Under the pieces are notes generated by a model. That model made no database searches and was not told the DNA's origin. It saw nothing but the letters and a program-made list of their open reading frames with translations. A program made the position numbers and the translations under genes. From an uncultured Bacteroidales bacterium (GTDB taxonomy: Bacteria; Bacteroidota; Bacteroidia; Bacteroidales; UBA932), in NCBI GenBank assembly GCA_947253655.1, contig CAMYAE010000009.1, positions 1-64,000 of the forward strand: DNA of 64,000 nt. The letters are read 5' to 3'. This document shows, one piece after another, positions 1 to 8,739 of this stretch; within the stretch, counting starts at the first letter, position 1; each line of letters opens with the position of its first letter.

Positions 1-32
1 ACTGCGAGATGAATGATTATTAATACTTCCAA

Positions 33-300
33 CTAGTGCATTCCTCTAGTAATCCTGCCAATAGCAACCTTGAAGGCATTGGCATCTATCTTTACGAATC
101 ATTCTTTGATGAGGTGAGCAAGTGCAGGGGAGGTCTTGATGCGGGCAGTCTCGCTCTCGATGAGGGTTAGCACCTATTATTTGACACGTTTGTAATTGGC
201 TTCAATAGTCTCACGCAGAGTGTCGGAGCCATTTTCGTTTGTGAAGTCCGCTATCATAGGAATAGGCTGGTAAGCTTTCGTTTCAGCAGAGACCTTGGCG
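33..300 (-). pseudogene. Decayed coding remnant, unknown protein
   Basis: Read on the minus strand, this stretch gives a coherent protein-like frame (containing SAETKAYQPIPMIADF, then SDTLRETIEANYKRVK). It is broken by two adjacent stops near 138-143 and a further TGA near 102, after which sense resumes (KIDANAFKVAIGRI) up to a TAG at 33-35. The regained sense after each stop suggests a gene that decayed by point mutation. I do not recognise the family. No intact start is visible, and the window edge may hide more of it. Confidence 0.4.
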
Positions 301-340
301 ACATCCACTTATTACCAGCAAGGTATGGAATACGGACAGA

Positions 341-561
341 GGATGCGACAACACTGTTGCCGCCTGCAAGGAAAGTCTCCGCAAACTCTGGACGGATGGT
401 GTCTTGCTCACGGCAACCTGCCTCTGCCTAAGTCAAGGCATGCCGACAGAATCAAGTCGAATTTCATTACAACGGAATTGGAGTCGGAAGACATTGCGGC
501 TATCGACGCCATTAAAGGCGTGTGGTGGTCCGGCCATACAGCCGATGAAATAGACTTTTAG
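341..561 (+). pseudogene. Aldo/keto reductase remnant, internally deleted and frameshifted
   Basis: Two pieces of an aldo/keto reductase (NADPH-dependent carbonyl reduction) lie next to each other in different frames. From about 347 one frame reads DNTVAACKESLRKL, which resembles the family segment before the substrate-barrel strand. From about 399 another frame reads WCLAHGNLPLPKSRHADRI followed by SNFITTELESEDIAAIDAI, the usual C-terminal NADPH-binding (PKS) and tail segment. The roughly 150 residues normally between them are missing, so an internal deletion shifted the frame at about 390-400. An open frame from 295 to 561 exists but cannot encode a working enzyme. Confidence 0.7.
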
Positions 562-575
562 TATTGGGCCTGGCT

Positions 576-1151
576 TTAAGCCGATAGGTGTTCAAACAGT
601 ATCTTTATGCCTATGGCTATCAAGATGACGCCGCCGAGGAGTTCCGGTCTGAAACGACGTTTTATCGTATTGCCGAAACGCCGTCCAAGCAGGTTTCCTG
701 CAATCCCGGCAATAAATGACACCGTGCCTATCAGGACTAACGGAATGATGAGACTGCCGGCTGTCCTGTAGCCTGTGCAGGCAAATGAAATTCCCACGGC
801 AAGGGCATCTATGCTTGTAGCCACGGCCAAAGAAAGTTGGGTCACCAATCGCTCCGGGTCGAACTCTTTGTGGCTTTCGGGCGACAGGGATTCCAATATC
901 ATTCTCACTCCGAGTATGCACAGCAGGCCAAAGGCAACCCAATGGTCGAACGATTGTATATATTCCGCAAGGCTTTTGGTGCCGAGCCAGCCGATGAACG
1001 GCATCATGGCTTGGAACAGGCCGAAGAGTACGCTGATCCTCAAAATATTAGTCCTGCTTTTTCCTTTCGACAGGATTCCACAAATTATGGAAATCGCAAA
1101 GCAGTCCATGGCAAGTGCTATGGAAATTAAAATCAGAGAGAATATATCCAT
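576..1151 (-). CDS. mntP: Putative manganese efflux pump MntP
   Basis: This 191-residue integral membrane protein matches the MntP (DUF204) family, which exports Mn(II). The family is typically about 190 residues with six membrane segments in two homologous halves. The first half carries the conserved ALAMDCFAIS motif near residue 13, and the second half carries the matching TSIDALAVGIS motif near residue 112; both aspartates, thought to sit in the transport path, are present. The start codon overlaps the stop of fhs by one base (TAATG), so the two genes are probably translated together from the fhs promoter. In other bacteria mntP is often controlled by a Mn riboswitch, and I see none here. 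Confidence 0.9.
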   Translation of the reverse strand: MDIFSLILISIALAMDCFAISIICGILSKGKSRTNILRISVLFGLFQAMMPFIGWLGTKSLAEYIQSFDHWVAFGLLCILGVRMILESLSPESHKEFDPERLVTQLSLAVATSIDALAVGISFACTGYRTAGSLIIPLVLIGTVSFIAGIAGNLLGRRFGNTIKRRFRPELLGGVILIAIGIKILFEHLSA

Positions 1152-2785
1152 TATGAGAGTCCGTCTATATTCCCGTCACGTACATCTATATTCAGGGCCT
1201 GAGGTGCTTTAGGCAGACCGGGCATCCTGATAATGTTACCGGCGATTGCCACAATCATTTCCGAGCCGGAATTGATTACAATATCCCTAATGTCTATGGA
1301 AAAATCTTCCGGAACCCCATATCTTTTAGGATCTTGGGAGAAAGAATATTGTGTCTTTGCAATGCATACCGGGAATTTGCCGTATCCGAGGGCGTCTGCG
1401 TTTGCGAGTTTCGTTTTGGCCTCTTCAGAGAAATTGACAGCATTTGCTCCGTATATCTTTTGGACTATGGCCCTTATCTTGTCTTCAAATGTGTCATCTT
1501 CCGAATAAACCGTTTCCAACGGCTTGGAAGGGGTCTCTTCAATGGTGCTTACAACGAGTTTCGCGAGCTCGACAGCCCCTTCTCCTCCTTTGGCGTATGC
1601 CTCATTCAAGGCGAACGGCACGTTAATATCCATGCAGTGGTTTCTGACAAGGGAGATTTCTTCCTCCGTATCGGAAGCAAATCTGTTGAAGCATACAAGT
1701 ACTGTCTGCCCGAATTTCCTGATATTGCGGATGTGTCTGTCAAGGTTGGCAAGGCCTTTTTCTACGGAATCGTCACCGTGGAATTTCAGTCCCGGTATAG
1801 TTGCCACAAGCACAGTCAGTGCAGGGCTTATTCCGCCTTTTTGGCATTTTATGTCATAGAACTTTTCAGCTCCGAGGTCAGCGCCGAAGCCTGCCTCAGT
1901 AATGACATAATCCCCGAATGTCATAGCCATTTTGGTCGCAATCAAGGAGTTGCATCCATGCGCGATGTTTGCGAAAGGTCCTCCGTGAATAAATGCCGCC
2001 CCACCTTCGGTCGTCTGCACCAAATTGGGATTGATTGCATCTTTTAACAAGGCTGTTATTGCCCCCTCTATGTGCATGTCCTTGACGAAGAACGGCTTTT
2101 TGTCGAGTGTATAGCCCAAAAGGATATTGCCGATCCGGCGTTTCAAATCTTCCAGATCATTGGACAGGCAGAGGATTGCCATTATTTCCGATGCTGGTGT
2201 AATGTCAAATCCTGATTGCTGCGGCAGGCCGTTGGTATGAGGCCCCAAGCCTGTAACTATCTGTCGCAGAGAACGGTCATTGACATCCATAACCCTTTTC
2301 CAAAGGATTTCCCTCATGCCGAAGCCTTCAGATTGGTGTTGATAGATATAATTGTCAAGTAGGGCTGAAATCATATTGTGGGCCGAAGTAATGGCGTGGA
2401 AGTCTCCGGTAAAATGAAGGTTAATCTTCTCCATTGGCAGCACCTGGGCATATCCGCCACCGGCCGCTCCGCCTTTCATGCCGAAACAAGGGCCCAATGA
2501 CGGCTCTCTAACGGCGACGATTGCCTTCTTCCCGATTTTATTCATACCGAGTCCGAGGCCTACTGAAACCGTAGTCTTGCCTATTCCTGCCTTGTTAGGG
2601 GTTATGGCTGTTACCAATATAAGTTTGCTGTTCTTGATTTTTTCCTCATCAATCAGGCTCACAGGGACTTTCGCCATATATTTCCCGTACTGCTCGATTG
2701 AGCCGGAGTCAATTCCGATATTTTCGGCAATTTCCGTAATTGGTCTCAACGGGGTTTCCCTTGCTATTTCAATGTCCGTCTTCAT
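1151..2785 (-). CDS. fhs: Formate--tetrahydrofolate ligase
   Basis: Fhs joins formate to tetrahydrofolate using ATP, giving 10-formyl-THF for purine and fMet synthesis in the cytoplasm. The protein shows the family landmarks: the nucleotide loop TPNKAGIGKTT near residue 63, GPCFGMKGGAAGGG near residue 98, and VITEAGFGADLGAEKF near residue 300. The length (544 residues from this start) is normal. I chose the ATG at 2785, which begins MKTDIEIA as in relatives, over an in-frame GTG at 2809. It is the first gene of a two-gene operon with mntP. A weak -7-like box (TACCTTAG, 7 of 8 to TAnnTTTG) lies about 70 bases upstream on this strand. Confidence 0.95.
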   Translation of the reverse strand: MKTDIEIARETPLRPITEIAENIGIDSGSIEQYGKYMAKVPVSLIDEEKIKNSKLILVTAITPNKAGIGKTTVSVGLGLGMNKIGKKAIVAVREPSLGPCFGMKGGAAGGGYAQVLPMEKINLHFTGDFHAITSAHNMISALLDNYIYQHQSEGFGMREILWKRVMDVNDRSLRQIVTGLGPHTNGLPQQSGFDITPASEIMAILCLSNDLEDLKRRIGNILLGYTLDKKPFFVKDMHIEGAITALLKDAINPNLVQTTEGGAAFIHGGPFANIAHGCNSLIATKMAMTFGDYVITEAGFGADLGAEKFYDIKCQKGGISPALTVLVATIPGLKFHGDDSVEKGLANLDRHIRNIRKFGQTVLVCFNRFASDTEEEISLVRNHCMDINVPFALNEAYAKGGEGAVELAKLVVSTIEETPSKPLETVYSEDDTFEDKIRAIVQKIYGANAVNFSEEAKTKLANADALGYGKFPVCIAKTQYSFSQDPKRYGVPEDFSIDIRDIVINSGSEMIVAIAGNIIRMPGLPKAPQALNIDVRDGNIDGLS

Positions 2786-3035
2786 TTTTGGTTTATATAT
2801 TATTTCCACAAAAACTTCCGTTTACATCGGAAGCCCGCATGTTCTATATTCTTTGCTAAGGTACGAAATAAGTAGGATTTTACCAGCCAATATCAACTAA
2901 AACAATATTCGGTTACGGAGATTTTGCGGCAAAAATGAAAATAGGTACACCCCTTCCTTCTTTAGTCAGTCTGGCGGAGACACCTCTTATCTTCTATTGC
3001 TACCAAGGTCTGTCAATCAGATAATGAGGACGTCA
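2786..3035. other. Non-coding spacer between fhs and tracrRNA
   Basis: No convincing gene is visible in about 250 bases. On the minus strand it holds the probable fhs leader and a weak -7-like element (TACCTTAG at 2856-2863). The tracrRNA terminator is at its right edge, so tracrRNA transcription should stop before reaching the fhs promoter. Confidence 0.5.
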
Positions 3036-3069
3036 AATAAAAAGGAAAGCGAGTCTTGCGACCCGCTTT
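3036..3069 (-). terminator. Rho-independent terminator of tracrRNA
   Basis: A 10-bp stem (3046-3055 with 3060-3069, one G-T pair) closes a GCAA tetraloop and is followed on the minus strand by CCTTTTTATTT. The hairpin probably doubles as the 3' structural stem of the tracrRNA. Confidence 0.9.
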
Positions 3070-3130
3070 AAATGTTTACACAACGGAATAATCCTTATTG
3101 TGAATTGCTACGTTTTGTGTTGCACAAGGT
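3036..3130 (-). ncRNA. tracrRNA of the type II-C CRISPR system
   Basis: On the minus strand about 3120-3097 is an anti-repeat (ACGTAGCAATTCACAAT) that pairs with the first 16-17 bases of the crRNA-sense repeat with a one-base bulge. It is followed by AAGGATTATTCCGTTGTG, a motif I recall as the nexus region of Bacteroidetes II-C tracrRNAs. The RNA ends with a strong hairpin and T-run at 3036-3069. Its 5' end is not defined; an AT-rich AATATTTG (7 of 8 to the -7 consensus) upstream would place it near 3146. It is transcribed divergently from cas9 and would form the guide duplex with crRNA for Cas9 loading and RNase III processing. Confidence 0.85.
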
Positions 3131-3237
3131 AATGACAATATTATTAATTTCCAAATATTTAACAAGATTTAGGTTTTTAAAAGATTATTTTTATTAATTT
3201 AGTCATTGATAAATATATAGACATAAAAACTAATAAT

Positions 3238-6200
3238 ATGAAAAAAATTCTTGGATTGGATCTTGGTGTTGCAAGTATCGGCTGGGCTATTGTGGAGCAG
3301 GCAGAAACGGAACAGGAGAAGTCCTCCATAATCGATGCCGGCGTGAGAATAAATCCTATCTCTTCTACCGAAAAAGGAGCCTATGAAAAAGGGAAAGCGA
3401 TAACTACGAATAGCGATAGACGCCTTAAGCGTTCAATGAGAAGAAACCTTGACAGGTATCAGCAACGTCGTGACGATTTATTGAGTTTGTTGTCTGAGAG
3501 AGGTTGGATTGATGAAAAATCCACCTTAGTTGAATCCGGCGGCTTTTCAACTTTTGAGACATATAGGCTAAGGGCAGCTGCTGTGACTGAAAGGATTTCT
3601 CTTGAAGAGTTGGCACGGGTGCTTCTTATGATAAATAAGAAAAGAGGTTATAAGAGTAACAGAAAGGTCAATTCTGGCGAGAACGGAATGTTGTTTGACA
3701 GTATCAAGATAACCAAAGATTTATATGATAGGAACCTGACACCGGGAGAGTATTGTCTTGAGTTAATTAATGAAGGTAAAAGGCTTTTTCCTCAATTTTA
3801 CGCTTCGGATTTAAAGAAGGAATTCAATTTGATTTGGGATAGGCAGTCAGAGTTTTATCCTCAATATCTTAATGAGGAGTTTAAGAATAAGATAAATAAT
3901 AATTTTACAACAAAATTAAATAGGGCATTTTATGCCGCATATCAAATAACTACAGCCGAGAATAAGGGCAAAGATAAAAAGTTGCATGAGTATAAATGGC
4001 GGGTTGAGGCCTTGACAAAACAGCTTCCGATAGAAACGGTTGCATTGGTTCTTTCTTCCATAAGCAGTTCAATCGCTACTTCCAGCAGTTATCTTGGAAA
4101 TATAAGTGATAGGAGCAAAATCCTATATTTCAATAATCTGACTGTAGGACAGTATATTTATAATCAATTAAAGAAAGATCCTCATTTCAACACAAAAAAT
4201 AAAGTTTTCTATCGTCAGGATTATATAGAAGAGTTCAATAAAATATGGGAAAGGCAGTCGGAATTTCATCCCGAACTTACAGAAGAGCTAAGGAATGAAA
4301 TCAGAGACAGGATTATATTTTACCAGAGAAGATTAAGATCCCAGAAAGGGTTGATAAGTTATTGTGAATTTGAAAAAAGAGATATAGAAATTGAATCCGG
4401 CGGGAAGAAGAAACTCAAGACAATCGGATGTAAGGTTGCTCCTGTGTCATCACCTGTTTTCCAGGATTTCAGGATGTGGCAAAAGATTAATAATATGAGA
4501 ATTATATCTCAGGCTACGGGAGAAATCATTGATTTGGATTCAGATTCTAAAAAAGAACTTGCGAATAGATTGAGGTATGAGAAAGAGATGAACTCCGGAG
4601 CGATACTGAAATTTCTATTCAATAATAAGGCTAATCAATACGAGTTGAATTTCAATAAGTTAGAGGGTAATCAGACCCTCGCGGCATTTTATGATAAATT
4701 TAAGGAGATCTGTTCTGCAACAGGTCATGAGGCTTTGGAGCAAACAAATCTTGGAATATTCGGTTTTCAAAATGCGATAGAGAATGTATTTAAGACAGCC
4801 GGCTTTAATCCCGAAGTCTTGAAATTTGATTCATTGCTTCCAAAGGAGGAATTTGAACAACAGCCATTATTTAAACTATGGCATCTGTTATATTCTTATG
4901 AGGGGGATAACTCCAAAACAGGAAATGAGAGCCTTATAATCAAAATAGGCAAAATATGTAATATGCCCGCAAAATATTCAGAGATATTGGCAGGAGTTAC
5001 TTTCGAGCAGGAATACTGTTCATTAAGCCATAAGGCAATGAGAAATATATTGCCGTATATGATTGAGGGTGCGGATTACAGTGCGTCCTGTGAGAAGGCG
5101 GGTTATAGACATTCCGCAAAGTCTTTGACAAAGGAAGAGAGAGAAGCCAAGGAGCTCAAATCGCGACTTGACCTGCTCCCTTTGAATTCTTTACGCAATC
5201 CTGTCGTAGAAAAAATTTTGAATCAGATGATCAATCTGATAAATGCGATAAATGATAAATATGGAAAGTTAGACGAAATACATATTGAGCTGGCAAGGGA
5301 ACTGAAGTCTTCCCAGAAAGAGCGAGAAGCGGCTTCGGATAGAATTGATCAGAATGAAAAGGCGAACAAGGCAATAAATGATCTATTGATGAAGCCTCCT
5401 TTCAATCTTTCTTATGTGAGCAGGAATGATATTGTCAGATATAAGTTGTACAAGGAATTGGAGCCAAACGGTTATAAGACGTTATATTCCAACAAAGATA
5501 TTCCTGACAGAGCACTTTTTACAAAGGAAATAGATATTGAACATATTATTCCGCGAGCAGTTTTGTTCAATGACTCTTTTTCAAACAAGACCTTGGAATA
5601 TCATGCCGTGAATCTGGAAAAAGGTAATAGTACTGCCATTGATTATGTAAGGAGAAAATATGGCGAAGAGGGACTTGATGATTATATAGCGAGGGTTGAT
5701 GATTTATATAGGGCCGTGGGGGGCATCGGCAAGGCTAAGAAAGATAATCTGCTGAGGGACTCAGAGCATATCCAAACTGATTTTATCAATAGGGATTTAA
5801 AAGAGACACAGTATATTTCCAAGAAGGCAAAAGAATTGCTTGAAGAATATGTTAGGGTTGTGGTTGTTACTACCGGTTCGGTTACAAGCCGGCTTAGAGA
5901 AGATTGGGGATTGGTGGATGTGTTGAAAGAGCTGAACATACCTACGTATAGGAAACAGGAATTAATTAAAAATGTAACAGACCGGAATGGAAAGAAGATA
6001 GTCCAAATCGAGAATTGGAGCAAGAGGGACGACCATAGGCATCATGCCATGGATGCAATAACCATAGCCTTTACCAAACTTTCTCATATACAGTATCTTA
6101 ATAATCTAAAAGCAAAGAGCGATAAAGGTTCTTCCATTTATGCTATCGGTAAGAAAGAAACATATCTCTGCGGAACAAAGCGATTGTTTAAGCCTCCATT

Positions 6201-7374
6201 TGAGATACACGATTTGAGGTCATCCGCGAAAAAGCAACTTGAAAATATTCTGGTTTCAAGTAAGTCGAAGAGTAAAGTCATGACACAAAATACAAATATC
6301 ATAAAAAGAGGTGAGAAGAAGTTTGAACAGAAGTGTATGACGCCTCGCGGAGCCCTTCATGAAGAAACTGTATATGGATTGAGAAAAAGATATGAGGTCT
6401 ATTATATTCCGGTCGATTCTAAATTAAATGAAGAAAAAATAGGAGCAGTATCCGGTAAGGAAGAAAGATTGGCTCTGATGAGCAGATTAGAAGAATTCGG
6501 AGGCAATGCCAAAAAGGCATTTACCGGGAGCAATTCACCGTCTAATAATCCTATTTGGTTAGATAAGGAGCATACAAGGCAGATAGGTAACAAAGTTAAG
6601 TGTGTAAGGTATCAGTATTATTATATTGTCCGGAAGAATGTTGATAAGTCACTGAATATTAAAAAAGTGGTAGATGTGGGGATAAAGCGGATATTGGAGG
6701 CTCGTCTCGCAGAATTCGGCGGTGATGCGTCAAAGGCCTTTTCCAATCTTGATGCATCTCCTATATGGCTTAACGAAGAGAAAGGCATTAGCATAAAGCG
6801 AGTGTCCATTGCAGAGAACTATGAAATGTATCCAATCCGATTGAAGAACGATAATTTCGGTAAGGTGCTATTGGACAAGTCCGGCAAACCGACCGTGGCT
6901 GATTATACCAAATTGCAAAACAATCATCACGCAGCGATATATATAGATTGCGATGGCAATCTCCATGAAAATATTATTACATTCTTCGAGGCCGTAAACA
7001 GAGTAATTGCAAACCTGCCGGTTGTTGACAAGACATACAAAAAAGATGAAGGTTGGGAATTTCTTTTTTCAATGAAGATAAATGAGATGTTCGTATTCCC
7101 GAACGAAGAAACGGGATTCAATCCAAAAGATATTAATTTGACAGATCCTAAGAACTATGCGTCAATAAGTCCTAATCTTTTCAACGTTCAGAGCATAAGC
7201 CGTAGCGATTATCGTTTCAGGCATCATCTCGATGGTAGAAACAAATCAGACCAGGACCTTCGTTTAAAAGGCGTAGCCTGGCAACGAATCAGAGTCATTA
7301 ATCAGTTAAAAAGCATAATAAAGGTAAGGATTAATCATCTTGGTGAAATAGTTTCTGTAGGAGAATATGATTAG
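3238..7374 (+). CDS. cas9: Type II-C CRISPR-associated endonuclease Cas9
   Basis: This RNA-guided double-strand DNA nuclease has 1378 residues, in the usual range for Bacteroidetes II-C Cas9. RuvC-I is at the N-terminus (ILGLDLGVASIGWA, catalytic D8), followed by an arginine-rich bridge helix (RRLKRSMRRNLDRYQQRR, about residues 60-78). RuvC-II is IHIELARE (E684), the HNH nuclease is EIDIEHIIPRAVLFNDSF (D766, H769) with the downstream VNLEKGN asparagine, and RuvC-III is DDHRHHAMDA (H936, D939). All catalytic residues are present, so it should cut. The start follows an AT-rich leader without a clear Shine-Dalgarno, normal for this phylum. cas1 begins six bases after the stop. PAM preference cannot be read from sequence. 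Confidence 0.97.
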   Translation: MKKILGLDLGVASIGWAIVEQAETEQEKSSIIDAGVRINPISSTEKGAYEKGKAITTNSDRRLKRSMRRNLDRYQQRRDDLLSLLSERGWIDEKSTLVESGGFSTFETYRLRAAAVTERISLEELARVLLMINKKRGYKSNRKVNSGENGMLFDSIKITKDLYDRNLTPGEYCLELINEGKRLFPQFYASDLKKEFNLIWDRQSEFYPQYLNEEFKNKINNNFTTKLNRAFYAAYQITTAENKGKDKKLHEYKWRVEALTKQLPIETVALVLSSISSSIATSSSYLGNISDRSKILYFNNLTVGQYIYNQLKKDPHFNTKNKVFYRQDYIEEFNKIWERQSEFHPELTEELRNEIRDRIIFYQRRLRSQKGLISYCEFEKRDIEIESGGKKKLKTIGCKVAPVSSPVFQDFRMWQKINNMRIISQATGEIIDLDSDSKKELANRLRYEKEMNSGAILKFLFNNKANQYELNFNKLEGNQTLAAFYDKFKEICSATGHEALEQTNLGIFGFQNAIENVFKTAGFNPEVLKFDSLLPKEEFEQQPLFKLWHLLYSYEGDNSKTGNESLIIKIGKICNMPAKYSEILAGVTFEQEYCSLSHKAMRNILPYMIEGADYSASCEKAGYRHSAKSLTKEEREAKELKSRLDLLPLNSLRNPVVEKILNQMINLINAINDKYGKLDEIHIELARELKSSQKEREAASDRIDQNEKANKAINDLLMKPPFNLSYVSRNDIVRYKLYKELEPNGYKTLYSNKDIPDRALFTKEIDIEHIIPRAVLFNDSFSNKTLEYHAVNLEKGNSTAIDYVRRKYGEEGLDDYIARVDDLYRAVGGIGKAKKDNLLRDSEHIQTDFINRDLKETQYISKKAKELLEEYVRVVVVTTGSVTSRLREDWGLVDVLKELNIPTYRKQELIKNVTDRNGKKIVQIENWSKRDDHRHHAMDAITIAFTKLSHIQYLNNLKAKSDKGSSIYAIGKKETYLCGTKRLFKPPFEIHDLRSSAKKQLENILVSSKSKSKVMTQNTNIIKRGEKKFEQKCMTPRGALHEETVYGLRKRYEVYYIPVDSKLNEEKIGAVSGKEERLALMSRLEEFGGNAKKAFTGSNSPSNNPIWLDKEHTRQIGNKVKCVRYQYYYIVRKNVDKSLNIKKVVDVGIKRILEARLAEFGGDASKAFSNLDASPIWLNEEKGISIKRVSIAENYEMYPIRLKNDNFGKVLLDKSGKPTVADYTKLQNNHHAAIYIDCDGNLHENIITFFEAVNRVIANLPVVDKTYKKDEGWEFLFSMKINEMFVFPNEETGFNPKDINLTDPKNYASISPNLFNVQSISRSDYRFRHHLDGRNKSDQDLRLKGVAWQRIRVINQLKSIIKVRINHLGEIVSVGEYD

Positions 7375-7380
7375 AAGAAT

Positions 7381-8295
7381 ATGATAAAGAGGACATTATA
7401 TTTTGGAAGTCCGGCATATCTGTCTTATAGGCTAAATCAACTTGTAATTAAACGAGCCATTGATGATAATGGGGCCGTTCAAGAGGCAACAAAGACAGTA
7501 CCTATAGAAGATATCGGGCTTCTAATAGTTGATCATTCGCAAATTACCCTTACTTCCGGCCTGGTAGATGCTCTCCTCGAAGGTAATGTTGCACTAATCG
7601 TTTGTAATTCAAGTCACATGACCATGGGTATGATGCTTCCATTGGTAGGGCATTCTGTGCAAAATGAGAGGGTGAGATATCAGTTGGAGGCATCGTTGCC
7701 CTTAAAGAAGGCTTTATGGCAGCAGACGATAGAATGCAAGATAAAGAATCAGGCAGCTGTGCTAAAATATGTAACCGGAGAGTGCTCCAATAATATGTTG
7801 ATATGGTCCAAATCCGTTAAAAGCGGAGATCCTGATAATTTGGAGGGCAAAGCAGCCGCATTTTATTGGAAAAATGTTTTTTCGAATAATCCCGGATTTA
7901 AAAGAGGGCAGGAGGGCGACTATCCGAATAATTTTTTGAACTATGGTTATGCCATACTGCGGGCTATTGTCGCTCGTGCCCTTGTTTCAAGCGGCATGCT
8001 TCCTATAATAGGCATATATCATCATAACCGTTATAATGATTATTGTCTGGCCGATGATATAATGGAGCCATACCGTCCTTATGTGGACAGGCTGGTTCTT
8101 AATATCATGGAAGAGTATCCGGATGAAATAGAACTTACAAAGGAAATAAAAATTCGTATGCTGAAGATACCGGTGCTCGATGTGGATATAGACGGACATA
8201 GAAGTCCTCTGATGATTGCTGTAACCACCACTACGTCATCATTATTTAAATGCTTTCAGGGAAAATGCAGAAAGATAACCTATCCCTCAATGTAG
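7381..8295 (+). CDS. cas1: CRISPR integrase Cas1 (type II)
   Basis: Cas1 is the metal-dependent integrase that, with Cas2, inserts new spacers at the array. The 304-residue protein fits the type II Cas1 group. The likely metal ligands are E in NLEGKAAAFYW (about residue 154), H in IIGIYHHNRYN (about 215) and the acidic residues of LADDIMEPYR (about 223-228). The N-terminal part (residues 1-85) is the usual beta-rich dimerisation domain, including VPIEDIGLLIVDH. It starts six bases after cas9 and its 3' end overlaps cas2, so the three genes form one operon. No csn2 or cas4 follows, which places the system in subtype II-C. Confidence 0.95.
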   Translation: MIKRTLYFGSPAYLSYRLNQLVIKRAIDDNGAVQEATKTVPIEDIGLLIVDHSQITLTSGLVDALLEGNVALIVCNSSHMTMGMMLPLVGHSVQNERVRYQLEASLPLKKALWQQTIECKIKNQAAVLKYVTGECSNNMLIWSKSVKSGDPDNLEGKAAAFYWKNVFSNNPGFKRGQEGDYPNNFLNYGYAILRAIVARALVSSGMLPIIGIYHHNRYNDYCLADDIMEPYRPYVDRLVLNIMEEYPDEIELTKEIKIRMLKIPVLDVDIDGHRSPLMIAVTTTTSSLFKCFQGKCRKITYPSM

Positions 8296-8627
8296 ATTCA
8301 AGATACAGTCAGTACAGAACTATGTGGGTAATAGTTTTTTTTGATTTGCCTACAACGACAAAAAAAGATCAGAAAGCCGCCGCTGCTTTTAGGAAAACCT
8401 TATTGCAGTATGGTTTTTCTTTGTTCCAGTTTTCTATTTATATAAGGTTTTGCCAGTCAAAAGAGAGTGCAGATAGTCAGATAAAAAGGTTAAAGTATTC
8501 ATTGCCGAGTAAGGGAAAGGTTGGTATATTGAATGTTACGGACAAGCAATTTGGATGTATGGAACTATTTGTCGGAAAAGCATCTTCTCCATTGCCACAG
8601 GTTGAGCAGCAGTTGGAACTTTTCTGA
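8265..8627 (+). CDS. cas2: CRISPR adaptation protein Cas2
   Basis: Cas2 forms the central dimer of the Cas1-Cas2 spacer integration complex. The protein has the ferredoxin-like Cas2 core, starting YRTMWVIVFFDLPT with the conserved aspartate after the first strand and ending KVGILNVTDKQFGCMELF. The start at 8265 (MQKDNLSL) gives 120 residues; an in-frame ATG at 8250 is also possible. Either start lies inside the end of cas1, so translation is probably coupled. A strong terminator 28 bases after the stop closes the cas operon. Confidence 0.93.
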   Translation: MQKDNLSLNVDSRYSQYRTMWVIVFFDLPTTTKKDQKAAAAFRKTLLQYGFSLFQFSIYIRFCQSKESADSQIKRLKYSLPSKGKVGILNVTDKQFGCMELFVGKASSPLPQVEQQLELF

Positions 8628-8654
8628 CAGGATTTAAAATCTTATGTATATTGC

Positions 8655-8687
8655 AAAAATTCCCGCTTGACGTGGCGGGAATTTTTT
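8655..8687. terminator. Bidirectional terminator between cas2 and the CRISPR array
   Basis: An 11-bp or longer stem (AAAATTCCCGC paired with GCGGGAATTTT, loop around 8667-8674) has a T-run on the plus strand and the matching run on the minus strand. It can stop both the cas9-cas1-cas2 transcript and the crRNA transcript that comes from the right on the minus strand. Confidence 0.88.
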
Positions 8688-8739
8688 AATTTGAACCAGC
8701 ATCTTAACTTTCTGTATGCTAATTAATTACACAGGTTGT

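Noticed and set aside
592..942. Long antisense open frames over mntP, fhs, priA, GH and Sus genes
   Set aside because: They follow the codon structure of the real genes on the other strand or frame and have no protein-family resemblance.
2786..3035. Riboswitch upstream of fhs-mntP (THF or Mn type)
   Set aside because: No conserved riboswitch core could be recognised in the leader.
3238..8627. Possibility of subtype II-A or II-B
   Set aside because: No csn2 and no cas4 follow cas2, and Cas9 length and repeat fit II-C.
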